Shown piece after piece: positions 1 to 13,916 of a stretch of DNA of 64,000 nucleotides. The notes under the pieces were generated by a model. That model did not search any database, had not been told where the DNA came from, and was given only the letters and a program-made list of their open reading frames with translations. This DNA is from Mansonella perstans (lineage: Eukaryota; Nematoda; Chromadorea; Rhabditida; Onchocercidae), in assembly GCA_037074765.1 (NCBI GenBank), contig JBAMDO010000055.1, positions 210,379 to 274,378 of the forward strand, given 5' to 3'. Positions within the stretch are counted from its first letter, which is position 1, and the number at the start of each line of letters is the position of its first letter. A program made the position numbers and the translations under genes.

Positions 1-599
1 TGATGTATCCCACACATTCATCATCCTTTGTAATTTTCAAAAGCATTTTTTTCTTTCTCTTTCTCCCAATCTTTTCATAAATCAAATTTTGACTTAAATT
101 TCACACTTCATAATAGTCAAGTGCAAAAAATCAGCAATATGCATAAATAATACCATGCCATATGGCATGATATGATCATTTGATGATGTGAAAAATAATT
201 AACGAATAAAATGACCATTTCCATTGTTTTTCTTTAGTTTCACTTCACTAATCTATCTGAACTTCTATGATCCGTTTAAGGAAGCTAAAAATTTAATTGC
301 TTCAAGGATTATCTTTTCAATGCAACGATTCACATTTAAAAGTTAAGAAATATAATTTAAAAATAAGAAGAACTAGAGAATATGAAAATGGATCACTATA
401 ATGGAAAAAAACCTTAAGAAAATATTACATATAGCAACTGTTTGTTAAGGATATTAGCCTTGAAAAATAATTCACATATTTTTAATATTGTTACAATAAT
501 GTTTATCATAATTCGAAAAATTTAACAAACAAATCTCTATGTGATGTTTTTTTAAAAAATTTTAAAATGATCCAGTTCAGAATTTTTTTTTAAAAATTC

Positions 600-870
600 A
601 AAAATTTCAGATATGTCAGCAATATATCAGCAACGTTATTTCCGCGTTACGACGAGATACGAGTGAAAATTACTGAAGGAGCCGATAAAGATGGTTGTCG
701 TACAAGTCTGTAATTAAATGTTACTCGAATATGGACAACGATACAAATCTGATCAGATTGTTCTGTGTCTAACAACAGGTGGAAGTACTCATTACTGTCC
801 AAAATTCTCATCAATATGGGCAAGTTATGGTGAGAATAGGCAATAAATCTATCCAATAACACCTTCTTTT
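600..870. other. Possible exon or ncRNA island
   Basis: This interval is visibly less AT-rich than its surroundings. A good TTTCAG acceptor ends at about 610. After it one plus-strand frame stays open for about 34 codons (residues include EIRVKITEGADKDGC). A second, shifted plus-strand frame from 719 stays open for 42 codons (MLLEYGQRYKSDQ at its start). The minus strand is also open for 71 codons at 647-862. The frames do not join through a visible intron and I recognise no family. It may be a decayed exon, a conserved non-coding element or chance. Confidence 0.2.
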
Positions 871-3800
871 ATCCTACCTATCGCCTATATCATTAGTTCG
901 CAGAACATACCTACCTATCACGATTCGAAATTTCTTACAGTCAATCATATAGCCAATGGACAATTACTTTTGTTGACCGGTATTCCGCATGAATGAAGTA
1001 AAAAGGATATAACGAAATTATGGATCAATGTACTTGCACAAAGACTGTTGCAAGGTGACAAGTAAATAATACTTAAAGGTAATAAACATATCAAAGACCA
1101 ATTTTTAGGATTTTTAATCCTTTACTTTTTTATTCCTATTAACTTTTGTAGCACTGATTGGTCAATTGACAGCATATTTTTTAAGTATTATAAATTATAT
1201 CTTTTAAAACTTTTCCAATTTTTTTATTCATAACAAATATAGTTTAAAGAAAACGGTCATTAAGCTAACAGTTTAAACAGTAGTAGATAGCTTAGAATTA
1301 TTTTCAATAAATTATTGTCATTGCTAGGAAAATTTCATTGATTAAATTATTAAGCAATTATATGCAAACGTATATGCGTGAGTCTATTTATTCAAACAAC
1401 ACTATCATCATTAAACTACCAATGGGTAATATTTCAGCTTAATATTTTATTTACTTTCTTTCTGTATCCTATGGTATGTTAAATATTGCAAATTTGCACT
1501 TGCTCTCATATTAAATATTACAGTTTGCACTTACTATTATGGTAAACATTGCAAATTGCATTCATTTTTATGCTATGATAAATTTTTGATGGAATTCAAA
1601 ATTTTAATTTAAATTAAATGCTAAAAAAATTTCATTTTGTTCAATTTAATAATTTTAATTCAAGCACAATATGGAAGTAATTAATTTTCAATGCGAAAGA
1701 AATTGATTAATAATCATTTCTTTCACAAATTATTGTACTCCTAAAGTTTGTCATTAATTTCGCACTTGTCTTAAAAATAATTTTCAAACTTTTCTTACCT
1801 TTTATTGATTTGAAACAAAAATAGTTTTCTCTAAATGTATTAATTCTTCACAATTTTTTTTTACTGAACTTAAAAAAAATCTCGACGTTCTTTGAATTGT
1901 TTTACAATTTTCAAAAATTAAATCAGCAAAAATAAATCAAAAAAAAAAACCATTTAATGCAATAATAATCGGAAAATCGCTAGCTATGGTAATAAATATT
2001 TTTCCCTATTATTCATTAATACATATGAGAAAAGTCATAGAATACAAATAGCAAGCGGTTGATCCAGGAGCTGCTACCTGTTGTGGTACTAAATGATAAT
2101 TAGATAGATTGAAGGATGTCGGTGGAATGAAATGCAATGTTTTTGCATGTAAAAAAAAAAAAAAAAAAAAAACTGTTCCACAAATGTTTGTTGGGTTGTA
2201 AAATCATTGCATTTATATTCAACAGGAATTTTTTGGGCGTGTTAAACAGATGGGAGGAGGAACAAAATCAGGAAGAACGATCAATCCAGAAATAATACCA
2301 TACATTCCAAAGTATATTTTCTATTTTTCTTAAATACTTAAAATTTTAACTTTAATCATGATATTTATGCTGAAGTATTGTAAACTTTCATGAGAAATAG
2401 AAACAAAGCTAATTATGATTAAAAAATTAAGTAACTCTAATAATTTTTAACTATGATGAAAATGGGACAGTATAAATTTGTTCAGTTACTTAAGCTGCAG
2501 TCAATGGTCTATTCTTCCTCATTATTACATCATTTCCTGGTTATGGAAAATTACAGGTAACAACAGTTTGCAACGGTCCAATGCTTTATGCAATGAGAAT
2601 CATTGTCACAACAATTAATAACAATAATTTCAGGAAATATCTTTTAATTTTTACAACGAATGCGACCTTGAATTGAGAAAAATCTTGTTGCTGGATAGCT
2701 ATGATGAATTGAATCAATGAGGTAGAATTAATCGGTACGGAAAAATGCTCACTGATTTTTATAATTTTTTGTCACTATTATTAATTATTAATTACTTACT
2801 TATAGTTACTTCATCTGGCCTAATTTAAGAGTCTCATATCCAAGTTATATTATTTTGTTTAGTAAAGTGAAAACTTTCATACTTTCTAAGCAAATAAAAT
2901 ATTAGTCTACTAACATTTATTGCAAATTTGCAATCAATCAACTGATCAATTAAAAATTCATTGTTTTTTGTAATATTTATCAATAAGAAATAATATTTCT
3001 GAGAAGTTTTCAATGAGTTTTGAAATCAATCAATAATTTATTGATTTCAATGAATTAATCAATCATTATTTTTTCAGGAATTTTTAAATCAATAAAGGGG
3101 TTTTTTTTTTCTGTAAACAGATATGGAAAGAGGTAATAACAAATGCTTACAAATGAAAATGAAGAAGTGAAAAAATGGATGAGGGAACAAAAGCGCAAAA
3201 TTTATGACTGTTACTGCCAACCATTTGCGCCTAAACATTTAGCAAATCCAACAAACAAAATTATTTACAGCAATACATTAAACAGCTTAAGGAACAGGTG
3301 TTATTGCTCCCACAAGTATTAATTATTGAGGTTGAAACCTTAAATTCTGTTTTAGATTAAAATTAAAAATTGATCTATTAATGAATTAATTTAAAAAAAT
3401 GTAATTTTTCTAAAATAGGTGAAGTATTTGGGGAAAGAAATGTGAATAAAATGTTGAAAAAGTTTAATATTGTTGATTTTAAGAGTAAGATGAGAAGATT
3501 AGACTAATTAGCTAAATCAATTAAATATCACTGATTACAAAAGAACAGTGCATAAAATTCTATTCAAAAGAAATATTCACTACAGTGTAAAACAATAAAT
3601 TATTTATTGGAGATTCTACCATTCACAGATTCAAAATTCGATTTAATTTAATTTTAAATCTTGGATTTGTAGCATTTAAGCTGTTAATTTCAAATTATCA
3701 ATAGGGACAAATAAGCTTCAGTAATAACAATCGAAGAATAATTTAAAAATCAATTAATTAGTTTATGAAAGATTATAAAATACTCAGTCAAAAAATGATA

Positions 3801-5823
3801 TCAAAAATTACCACTGAAACAAAGTAGTAGACGATATAGCCTGAATTTTCAAGTATTCGGCATAGCTTATGCAAACGAAAGCAGCCAAGACAAATTAGCC
3901 CTGCTTAGCTTCTCTTCTATCTAGTCTAAAATGATTAATTTATGACAACTTGCTAAATAATGTGATTCTCCCTTTGCTTTATCTTTTTCTTAAATTCACC
4001 AATTTTTTTTAAATCTAATATTTGAATACTTCAATAACTTTAATATGAGTAATACTGTTAAGTTATAAATTGACAATTACAACAAATTATAAATTATTTG
4101 ATAAATAGAAAATACTGTTTAACACTGGACTTTACCCTGTAAATTATTTAAGCTTTAGGACTAGCTTGTTATCTAGCGAAAGTAATGAATGGATGAAAAT
4201 AGCATTTTATAACAAATAAAACTCACCATCTTTGACCTTATAATATTGCTTTTTAATTACAGGCCCATAAGGAATGCATCAAATCAGTTTTTCAATTTTT
4301 GAAAATTCATTGATAAAAATCAGGAATTTTATATTACGACGAGAAACTTTCATTTTAATGGAATGAAGCGGAATAATTTACAATGACAAAAACTCGATAG
4401 GACATACACACATTCGTCCTTCAGCTTTCTGTTTGCTCAGATTTTTTAGTTTACATATCAGCCCACGTACGGCATGAATTAAATAAGAAATTCATGATCC
4501 TTTTTTTTTTTGAAAATTTAATTGATTCCATTAATTTTACTTAATTTATAAATTCTGCAAAAAAAAAATCAAACGAAAAAATTTAACTGAAAAAAACTTT
4601 TAACTAAAATCAATGAATTATTTCGCATCATTTAGACATTATGTAGTATATTGAAAGTTTCAATTTTGTATCATCCGATTAGCTTCGATTGAAATACTAA
4701 AGTATTAATCATAATCAAACGTAGAATTGTAGAACAAAAAAAAAAGGAATACTATTATCAACAATTATCAGATGCTGGGTTATTTAAAATTTTGAAATAG
4801 CATCTGATCATTTAAAGTCTTCCTTATTTTTTAAATAGTTAAATGAATTATTTAACGAATTAAACGTCGTGAAATTGCTAGCAATAAATTAAGTTCTTTG
4901 TCAGGTGTAAAATTCAAATTTAAACTTAAAAAACTTTAATGATCATTTTAACCAACCACATTTAATGAATTTAGCAATTAATTGAATTAAAACATAGGAT
5001 AAAAATGATTTTCACCCATTCTTAACCACATTTTACTTCAACGCTATCACAAATGTCAATAAAACTATGCATAATTTATGTGTAAATATTAGTTGAAGAA
5101 ATAAAGTCCGATTTATTCCCTGAGGAATATATTGACATGACAGACATCGATCATCCGATCTGAATCATTCTGATCTGATCTATGCTTTTTGCATTTTCAC
5201 TTAGCGCGGTCAATATTTTTACTTTAGGAGCAAAGAAAAACCCGACTTGAAGGAGCATTCACAGAGAGAAATAATTCCAAACGGGCAACAACATATTTTT
5301 GCGGGATGAATGAAAGAAAAAAAAAAAGATATAACAGTGAAAAGGATGATACGGGGTACTTGACCTTTCATAATTGACTTACAGTTCACTGTCGCTATTT
5401 GTTAAGCAAATGAATTCATTGTGAACGAAATGAGAACTTTTTCTTTTTCCACGAATTTTTTTTTCGAAATTTCACTTAAAAGGAAAAAGTTTTGTTCAAA
5501 CTTTTGTAATAATTTATTGTTATGAATGAATTATTACTATTATTACTGTTAATATTATCATTATTGTTAGTAAATTAAATCTGGGAACTTCCAAACGATC
5601 ATCCAAAAAGTAAAAATATCATCGGACCAAAAAAAACGAAAGAAAGTTGAGATTTATTTTAAAAATTAATTTACAAAGAATATTATGGATTATTGATGAT
5701 TCATTAGCTATTGTACCCAATAAGCAGCAATAGTAATTATCAGTAATAGCAATACAAACACTATCACTAATAATAGAGTAAGTGAAGTAATGAAAATTAT
5801 TATCATTAAAAATATAGAGAAAT

Positions 5824-5839
5824 AACAACAACAACAACA

Positions 5840-5874
<35 letters not shown>

Positions 5875-5880
5875 GCAAAC
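5824..5880. repeat. (CAA)n microsatellite
   Basis: A run of CAA trinucleotides with a few single-base interruptions. On the minus strand it reads as a polyvaline/polyleucine frame, which is an artefact of the repeat and not a gene. Confidence 0.95.
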
Positions 5881-8800
5881 AAACAATAATAATAATGATA
5901 TGAGCAGGAAAATAGAAGTGTTTTGGAGTTATTTAACCATATTCCCTCCTTGGAGACATATTATTGCGAGTTAATTAAGCCATAAAAGATGGGATGTGAG
6001 TATGGTAAGTATAAGGATGGATATTATTGGAGAAAACTCATAAAATATTATTTCTCACTCATACAGATGGCAAGTACTAAAAATTTCATCAGAGAGGATG
6101 ATGATACGACCGACTTATCACGGATATATATATATTGTCCCACTTAAGGTCATGCACATTAAATCTTATTTGAAGAGGATCATCATGGATATTACGGTTT
6201 TGTTACGTTAAAGTTTAAATGAATCAAATTTCATCAAATTCAAACGGTTCATCATTTAATCGTTGCATTTTGGTATTACAGACAAGTAATAAAGCAAATA
6301 CTAAAACCATAAAATGTCATCATTGAGCTTATATTACCAAATTTTGATCAGTTTAAAAAAAAAAGAGAAATTTAAAAGAAAAAAGTTGGAAACTTAAAAA
6401 AATTTGTTTCATTTTCAAAAAGTTTTACTTTTTTTTGAAGGCAGTAGCACAGAACAATGGAAAACAAAAGACCTAAAAGAATTACAGCCTAAATATTTAG
6501 GCAGGAAAGAACGGAGAGAATGATGACTGTGGAAGAGAGAAGTGGCAGAAAAGCGATTTTCTTACAAAAATGATCGATGGGATTCATCACGTCATTTGCT
6601 GATCAGTTGAGGGCGATCGAATTGAAAGATAGAAATTTCCAAACGTATCAAATTATGGCTCTTGTCAGTCTTACTTTCCTACATATTTCAATTTTGGTCT
6701 TTTTTTTTTAAAAAAAAAAATAATTTTAATTTGTCTTTCTTTTGACATGAAACAGGATTGATGTTAACAAAAATTATTTTCTAGTTATGAGCTGAAGTAC
6801 ATGTAAATCAATGTTTAAAGCTTAATTTAGAAATGAATTTTTCGTGAAGAAACGATAGTAATTTTTTTGGTACTAAATTGCAAAAAAATGATTTTGCAAC
6901 AATTTCGAAATTGAATCAAAATTTTGCTAATATTTTACTAAATAAAATTTTTTTTTTAAAATCGAAACTTTCAGTGAACAATGAAAAACTGAATTCATAG
7001 TTCATCAATGATCACAAGTTTCGTCTTATAGAAGTAGTGTCTTGCCTTTTGCTATATCCATAAGACATTTTAATTTTTACTGAATCTATTATTGAAGTGT
7101 GAAAATTTTAAAGTATTTTGAATTGTTTTGCGAATTAAAGAAATAATGGAAACTTATTTTGAAGAAAAATTTTTGCGGGAAATGATTTAAATTAAGAGAA
7201 AGAGTGAAATTTCGAATTCTAAATTTGAGAATGAATGAATGATTAATTTACAAGGACACAATGTTAAAATGTGAATGACACCAAATCGGTAATAAAGTCG
7301 ATACTTCAATGAATTCAGTGAAAAAAAAAAACTTCTCAATACTTATTTTCTTGAAGTATATGAATTAGCTGAAATCATTCAGCTGTTTGCAATCAATACT
7401 CTACCGTGAATAAACTTTTCCGTCATTACTTCGCTAACGTTAACAGTTATCAGGCCATTTGTCTGCGATATTGATACAAAAAAAAAAAAAATGAAATTGG
7501 GCAGTGAAACTCTAAGCAAATGAATGTATCAATGAAATTTTCAAATTGTTTACTTTTTGCATTCATTTAAAAACATTTCAAAAGTACTAAAATTTTTTAG
7601 TTTATAATTTTTTTACCATGGAAGTTTTGCAAGAAGAAATTGTGTAAAAAAATCGTAAGAAAAATTTTTGAAAAATATAGCAATGAATAAATATAATAAT
7701 TAAATTTCAGTCCTCTATTATAAAATTTTAGTGCTTCACCCTTTTCTTTTTTGCTGCAGCAAATGTAAAAATAAAATAGAAAATAATTGATAAATGAAGT
7801 TAAGCTGATACGAGATGTGAATTGATACAAGGTGTGAATTAGAATGACTTGATAGTTGATTTGAATATTGTTACTTTAAATTCCCTGCCACTACCGACGT
7901 CATATGTCAGAGACGAAATCATTTGATAACTTCCAATCTTTATTTGGTGTAAAAAATGTCACTGGATGATGCAGAAAGACCTTTCTAATCATTCAAATCA
8001 TTAAAAGATATGTTCCGAATCTGGAAAGAATGTGTAAATTCTTTTTTGTAGGACCATTTTACCGCATGTTGCAAAGATCATTCAAGATGGATAAGTAAAA
8101 TTAGTTGAATATATTTGGTTAAACAGGATAATGTAAAATAATACATTTTAATTTAAAAAAAAAAAGTGAAGTCTATTCTTTAAATGAAGTTTTTACAGTT
8201 TGTAATGAAAAAAAATTAATTAACTAAAATTTCAAATGTCATTTCTAAATTCTGTCAATTAAATTAAATTTAACAATTTCATCATCAGATAAATACAAAT
8301 ACTAATTTTACGCTTCCAATTTCAATTTAATAACAGTGAAAGAAAATTTTAGCAGCATTTTTTAATTTCGTCATTTTATTTTAAATTTCAATTATAAATT
8401 AGTAAAATTTTATTTGTAAAAATCTTTAATAGCAATTTATCATGCATGTCTCGTGAAGAAATATTATAATAAATCTTTTTTAAATCGATTTATTTAAAGT
8501 CATATGAAAATTGAAAGGTGTAAAATTGACATGAAATTTTAACGTTGCAAATTCTAAATTGACATAAAATGACAGATAAATGATGTCATTATTGATTGAG
8601 GATTTATTAACAAAATTAGAAATAATAAAATTTCATTTCAATTTCTTAATGATGGAAGATTTGTTAACAAAATTAACAGATGAAATTTAATTTTTAAATA
8701 AAAATTCACATAGCAAAAAAAAATTTCGCTTATCCTTAGCTAAAAATTCTATGAGTAAGTTTATTTACAGTAAAAAGTTGGAATAAAATATTTCAATGAG

Positions 8801-11800
8801 CTTACGTAAAAATATCGTATTATACATAGCGATTGTCTAATGTCACTTGATAATAGAACAATTTTTTTTTTTTTTTTTTACATAACGACGATGAATTCTC
8901 ATGTTTAATAATCAATCGGAGAAATAAAAAGTAGAAGTGAAAGTTCATCCGATATGTCATTTCTAAAAGTAACAGCATTTATTTTGTGTTAGTTAACAAA
9001 AGGTCAAATGCGCAATGAATGGGTCAAATGCGCAGTGAATGAAACATGCATGACAGCTGAGGACAGGTGTTGCAGATACAGAATAAGTGTATTGTACAAG
9101 CGTGCAATGAATGCAAGAACAAATTACGACACAAACAATACATGTATGCAAGGATGCATGTATATTTTCATTAATGCTATCATTGTCCTTGAAGAATTAT
9201 TGGTAAATGAATATATCTATGAGAAGGAAGAATTAGGAATATAATCCGTTAAATTATTTTCTGAATCATTTTACCTTAGAATTTTACAATATGAACTAAC
9301 ATTGTCGCATCTTTTAATAACAACATGAGAAAATAACATTGAAATTAGATAAAATTTTGTAATTAACGATATTAATTCATTTTTGAAATTTGTAAATGAA
9401 AGAAATCGCAATGGAAATGTTAATTAAATTCTATTTTTGATTCAATTTTTTATCTGAAGATATATTAATGCAGTAATAAAAATTAATGAAATAGATAGGT
9501 TAATGTAAAAATTAGAACTGATAACAGAAATGATATCAGATTAATTGATAATGATCCAGAATATTCAATAAAAAAATATCAACAAATTAATTGCTATTTT
9601 TGGTTTTTTCCTCTGATTCGAAAATCTCATAATTAATTATGTTAAATTATTTGAAATTTCCATTGCAATATTCTTGCCTTTTTCTTTCCTTTTTTTTTTG
9701 AATCCGTCATGAAAAATATCAGAGAAATGACAATATTAAATTCTTTTTCAATCCAGTTCTTAATTTCATTTCTAATTTTTTTTTTTTTTTGCTCTCACGA
9801 AAGTAAGACTTTCACAATGATGACAATTATAAGCGCACTATATTTCCATACTTTTCCAGTATTTCAAGAAGTACCACTTATGTGGTAGCACTCATCTTGA
9901 AGATTTGCCTTCCAAGGTCACTGGTCAATTTTTATCGCCACCATTTACTTAGAATTGATGAAAAAAAGAAACAAAAATTAAGGCCTTTGAATAGTATCCA
10001 CTTAGATAGGATTATGAAAGCGCTAAAAATTATTTCTACAATGTAAATATTATTTTTGTATTTGATGAGAAAGAATGCAAACTTCACCAATTGATTATCA
10101 GTAATTTGTGTAATTCCAGTAAATTTAAAAAAACCAGTCTATAAATTAAACGGAACTTGAAAGAAAATTGCGCTAAATAATTATTAGTAATTTAAAAGAT
10201 CAGTCTCTAAGTTACATGAAACTTAAAATTTAAGTTTTTTCAGACTATGACAAATGACACATCATTTAGATAATTAAAATTGTTCAAATTATTATATTCA
10301 TTAGAAATCTTTTTCATAAATTTTTTTCTTTCAAAACATGGAAATGATAAATTAACGAAATTTAGTCCTTTGAAATGTTCGTCCAAGAAGTTCGACAATG
10401 TTCATTTCCATTTGTTCTATCAATCATTAAAGAAGCTTGTGTCATTTAAAATGACCACCAACTTCCATTCAATGGTCATAAAATGAACAGAGGCAAAAGA
10501 ATAGAGAGTAACAATTGCTGGTTTAAATACTGGCGGTAACTTAAAAGGACATCATTAGTATAGGGCACTCTAAATGCATTACATTCTAAAGATCACATTT
10601 CATCTGTACAATCGTCTGAAAGAATCGTAAAATGAATTTTAATAAAATTCACAATGCATTTTAATGAACAATTCATCAAATTAATGTTAATTTAATAAAT
10701 TTAAATTTGAATTTGAATTCAGCATAAAATTAATTTTTATTTGCTTAGTTTAGAATTTGAAATGTCTGTCACAAGAAAAAGTACCTAAATAACAAAAACT
10801 TTAAAACTTGAAAATCTTGAAAAAAAGAAAATTGAAAAAATGTTTTAACAGTATGACTTTTTATACTTTCTAACATTTAAATTTTAACAACAAACATGAT
10901 GCAATAATTGAAATTTTCTTAATGAAAAGAATTTTTGAAATATGTGGCATTATTGGACGAAAGACGGAAGAAAACTTCTGCTGACCTTAATTACGTGTTT
11001 TATTGTTCAATCAAAAAGCAAGATATGCAGTGATTGGAAAACAATTAGAAGAATGTGCAATAATAATGTTCATTGGAACAGGTGTAAAGCGGTTATTTAA
11101 AAGAAAGTGAACATACTCCAACAACTGTAATTTTTAACGTTCTCTAAACTGAATAGGTAAATGCCACAACTGAATGCGTAATTCGTAGTTTTACTATTTA
11201 TGAATGAATGCAGATGGACAAAGATTAGAAAAGTGGACATTAAAACAGATAAGTAGAAGCATACAGGTGGACAGAGGGACAGTTATGAAATGAAGGAAAT
11301 AGTATGTTACATTCAAATTATTGTGGATATTTAATAATGGTGTTGATGGATTAGGAATTCGACAAAATGCTTCAATTATTTAATGCTCAGATATATATAT
11401 CCAGGAATAATTAATTGTTTAAAACCTAAAGCACAAGAGAAAGCATTCCTAATTGGCCATGATAAATATTTCAAAATGTAAGAATTGAATGAACTTTTAG
11501 TAGTTATTGGACGAAATTGATAGGTAAATTATATAATTAATTAAAAAATTAATTGAAACAGAAATTTATTAACAAATTCTAATAATTACATAATAATAAT
11601 TGCAAACAAAGAACAAAAGAGCTTTTTCTCGGGATTGCAAAAAAAACTCTTAGAGAAACGTTGGAGATATCGCGGGACATTAGCAGATAAGAATAAGATA
11701 AAGAATGATAAATAAAATAAAACTAGTAAAATATTACTCGTATGCTTGTTTAGGAAATAATTAGGAATAGTCAAATCTAAGAATTATGGAAAGTAGCAAG

Positions 11801-12450
11801 TTGAGAATACTTAGCATCATCTCTCGCTCACTTTCCTCGTAACCTCATAATGTAAGCTTTAATCGGATTAACTCGATAGTCTTGTGCAGCGGGGATTTCA
11901 TGAGCTCAGCTGTCCACTGTCATTTCTAAGAGATCTGCAAGGGATTGTCTAATACTTATGCAATCAGCATGCACTTCAATCAAATATTATCTTCGCTTCA
12001 TTTCTAAATAGTATTTCCGTGCTTTCAGTTTTGCATTAATCTATATAAGAACGAGTACTAATAGCAAAATATCACCGTAAATAATATTACACCTGACTGA
12101 TTTGTCATTTAGGAAAATCTTAAGTAAAAGAAGAAAGTGGACAAGAGGATAGAATAAATGACCAAATGATTCAATGAGTCATATATAAATAATACACTAT
12201 ACTCCACATCATATTAATCCAATCATTTAGTGCCAACAAACAGAATGAATTAAAGACATAAATTAAAAAATAACAGCACAATTGAAAATCCTCATTCAAT
12301 CATTTCAGTTCAATGCTCCCACAAAAATTTTTTTTTTCTTAAGTGACTAAAATTTTTTTTAAGGCAAAATTTAACCCAATGCAGTCTTTCTGCAAGTTTT
12401 TTTTAACACAATTTTCCAATTCACTACTGTAAAATATCATTAACGATTCG

Positions 12451-13916
12451 AAGATTTCCAAAATTCATTTCACTTACGAAAATAATTGCAATTCACTTGA
12501 ATGACCATATGATCGTTTTTAATTAAATGATTACTAATAATTATATGAGATTTTACTCTCCCCACTCAATGGAATACCATTCTAATCTGATTATGACAAA
12601 GAATTTGCGCCTTCTCATCAAAGGGTGCCATTATTATTGGTCCGTATCCGTAAATCTATCGACAAACAGTTTCTGGAGCCAAAAGATAAATAGCTTATTC
12701 CAATCTCTCAACTTTTCTCTCCATATGGTTAATGATGTATCGGATATGAAATGATTGATTTCAATGAAAACTCAAATTAGGTTAAACTTAAGTTAATGTT
12801 GAGAAAAGATTGGAATTTAATTGAACTCCCTTCAGAAATTGAGTGTCGCTTAGAAATAATTTTCGGTGAATAAAAATTTATTTATGACAATCGCACTTAT
12901 GGTCCTCAAATAGAGTCTGCAAAAAATTTACTTATAAATTGGGATTTGAAACCCAAAGATTTTAACTCAGCGAAGAAATTTTTGATGCTGGCGGTGCTGC
13001 CACATCTCATTATATAATTGCCGACGAACAGTTTATTTGCATTATTTGACTTTCAAATTTTAATTTTCATAATTTCAAACAACAACGAAGCAAAATCATT
13101 CAAAGTACTCGCAATACCTTTGCTAGGCAATTGAAAGAACTGACCATCCTCTCACTCGATCAACTGACTATCAGCTGATCCGGAGTCATCTATCGATAGA
13201 AAAGTTGAAGGTGTAAATTACTTCGCAGTAAAATGAAGTTACTGCAAATACTGATTTTTTTTGAAGCGATGATGCGCTGCCAGTAAATGAAAATAGGTCA
13301 AAGGTTGCATGGAAAAATTAAAAACTTTAGAGAGATCTAACGAAAGAATATGATTTAAAAAAGCTCACGATTTTAATCAAATGACAATCTGCGACAATTT
13401 CCAAGTAATGCTTAGCAGTCCGTGAAATTAGATGCTCTTAAAGATCGAAATTCAGACATTCGATCGTAATTATTTGTACATTTCTCATCATTAACTCACA
13501 GATGTTATCAATGCTATGAAATTTCAGAATGTGAATTTCAATCAACCAATATTTTTTCATGACCGGAAGTAGAATGCATATTTGAGAAAAAAAGTCATTT
13601 TTAACAAACATTTACTTTCTCGTTATAATTTCCCGGTAGATCGAAGTCGAAATTTACTGACAATATAATGGCATTAATAGGAAGGAAATAAGGGAAGTCG
13701 CCTTAAGGATTAGGCCTCGAACTCATCATTGGCTACTATGAAAAAACTGCCCGCGAAAAAGTTACATCTCTGAAAAGATTAGAAAATTCCTTTTAGTGCA
13801 CAGATGGGCGATTGAATGGAATGTGTGAAATTGATGCAACACAACTTCTTACATTATTGTCAAATCAATCCAGGAAATAAACTGGGCAATTACCGCCTAT
13901 TCCTTTAATTATTCCG
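12451..13916. repeat. Dispersed repeat A, copy 1
   Basis: About 1.45 kb that recurs in the same orientation at 23831-25274 with very high identity. The shared block starts at AAGATTTCCAAAATTC in both copies and ends near CCTTTAATTATTC. This copy carries about 150 bp (around 13190-13345) that the other lacks, and lacks about 140 bp that the other has. No terminal inverted repeats, target-site duplication or transposase/reverse-transcriptase motif is visible. A 75-codon frame at 12527-12754 is kept in both copies, but its three differences are two replacement and one silent, which gives no sign of protein selection. It may be a non-autonomous mobile element or an old segmental duplication. Confidence 0.85.

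Larger units (their letters stand above)
1..12450. other. Gene-poor AT-rich region
   Basis: No gene model can be supported here. The stretch is dominated by A/T homopolymers, short direct repeats and stop-rich frames. The longest ATG-initiated frames are 60-90 codons, have no recognisable domain, and several are simple-sequence translations. It could be intergenic DNA or a very long intron. The one stretch that looks different is about 600-870, entered separately. Confidence 0.6.

Noticed and set aside
5619..5882. 87-codon minus-strand frame with a polyvaline/polyleucine start
   Set aside because: It is a translation of the (CAA)n microsatellite with no other support.
9008..9244. Cys-containing 78-codon frame resembling a small secreted peptide
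   Set aside because: No signal peptide, no splice context, and it begins inside a short direct repeat (GGTCAAATGCGCA twice). Probably chance.
12935..12965. tRNA B-box-like GGGATTTGAAACCC
   Set aside because: No A-box, no cloverleaf and no acceptor stem pairing; it lies inside repeat A.
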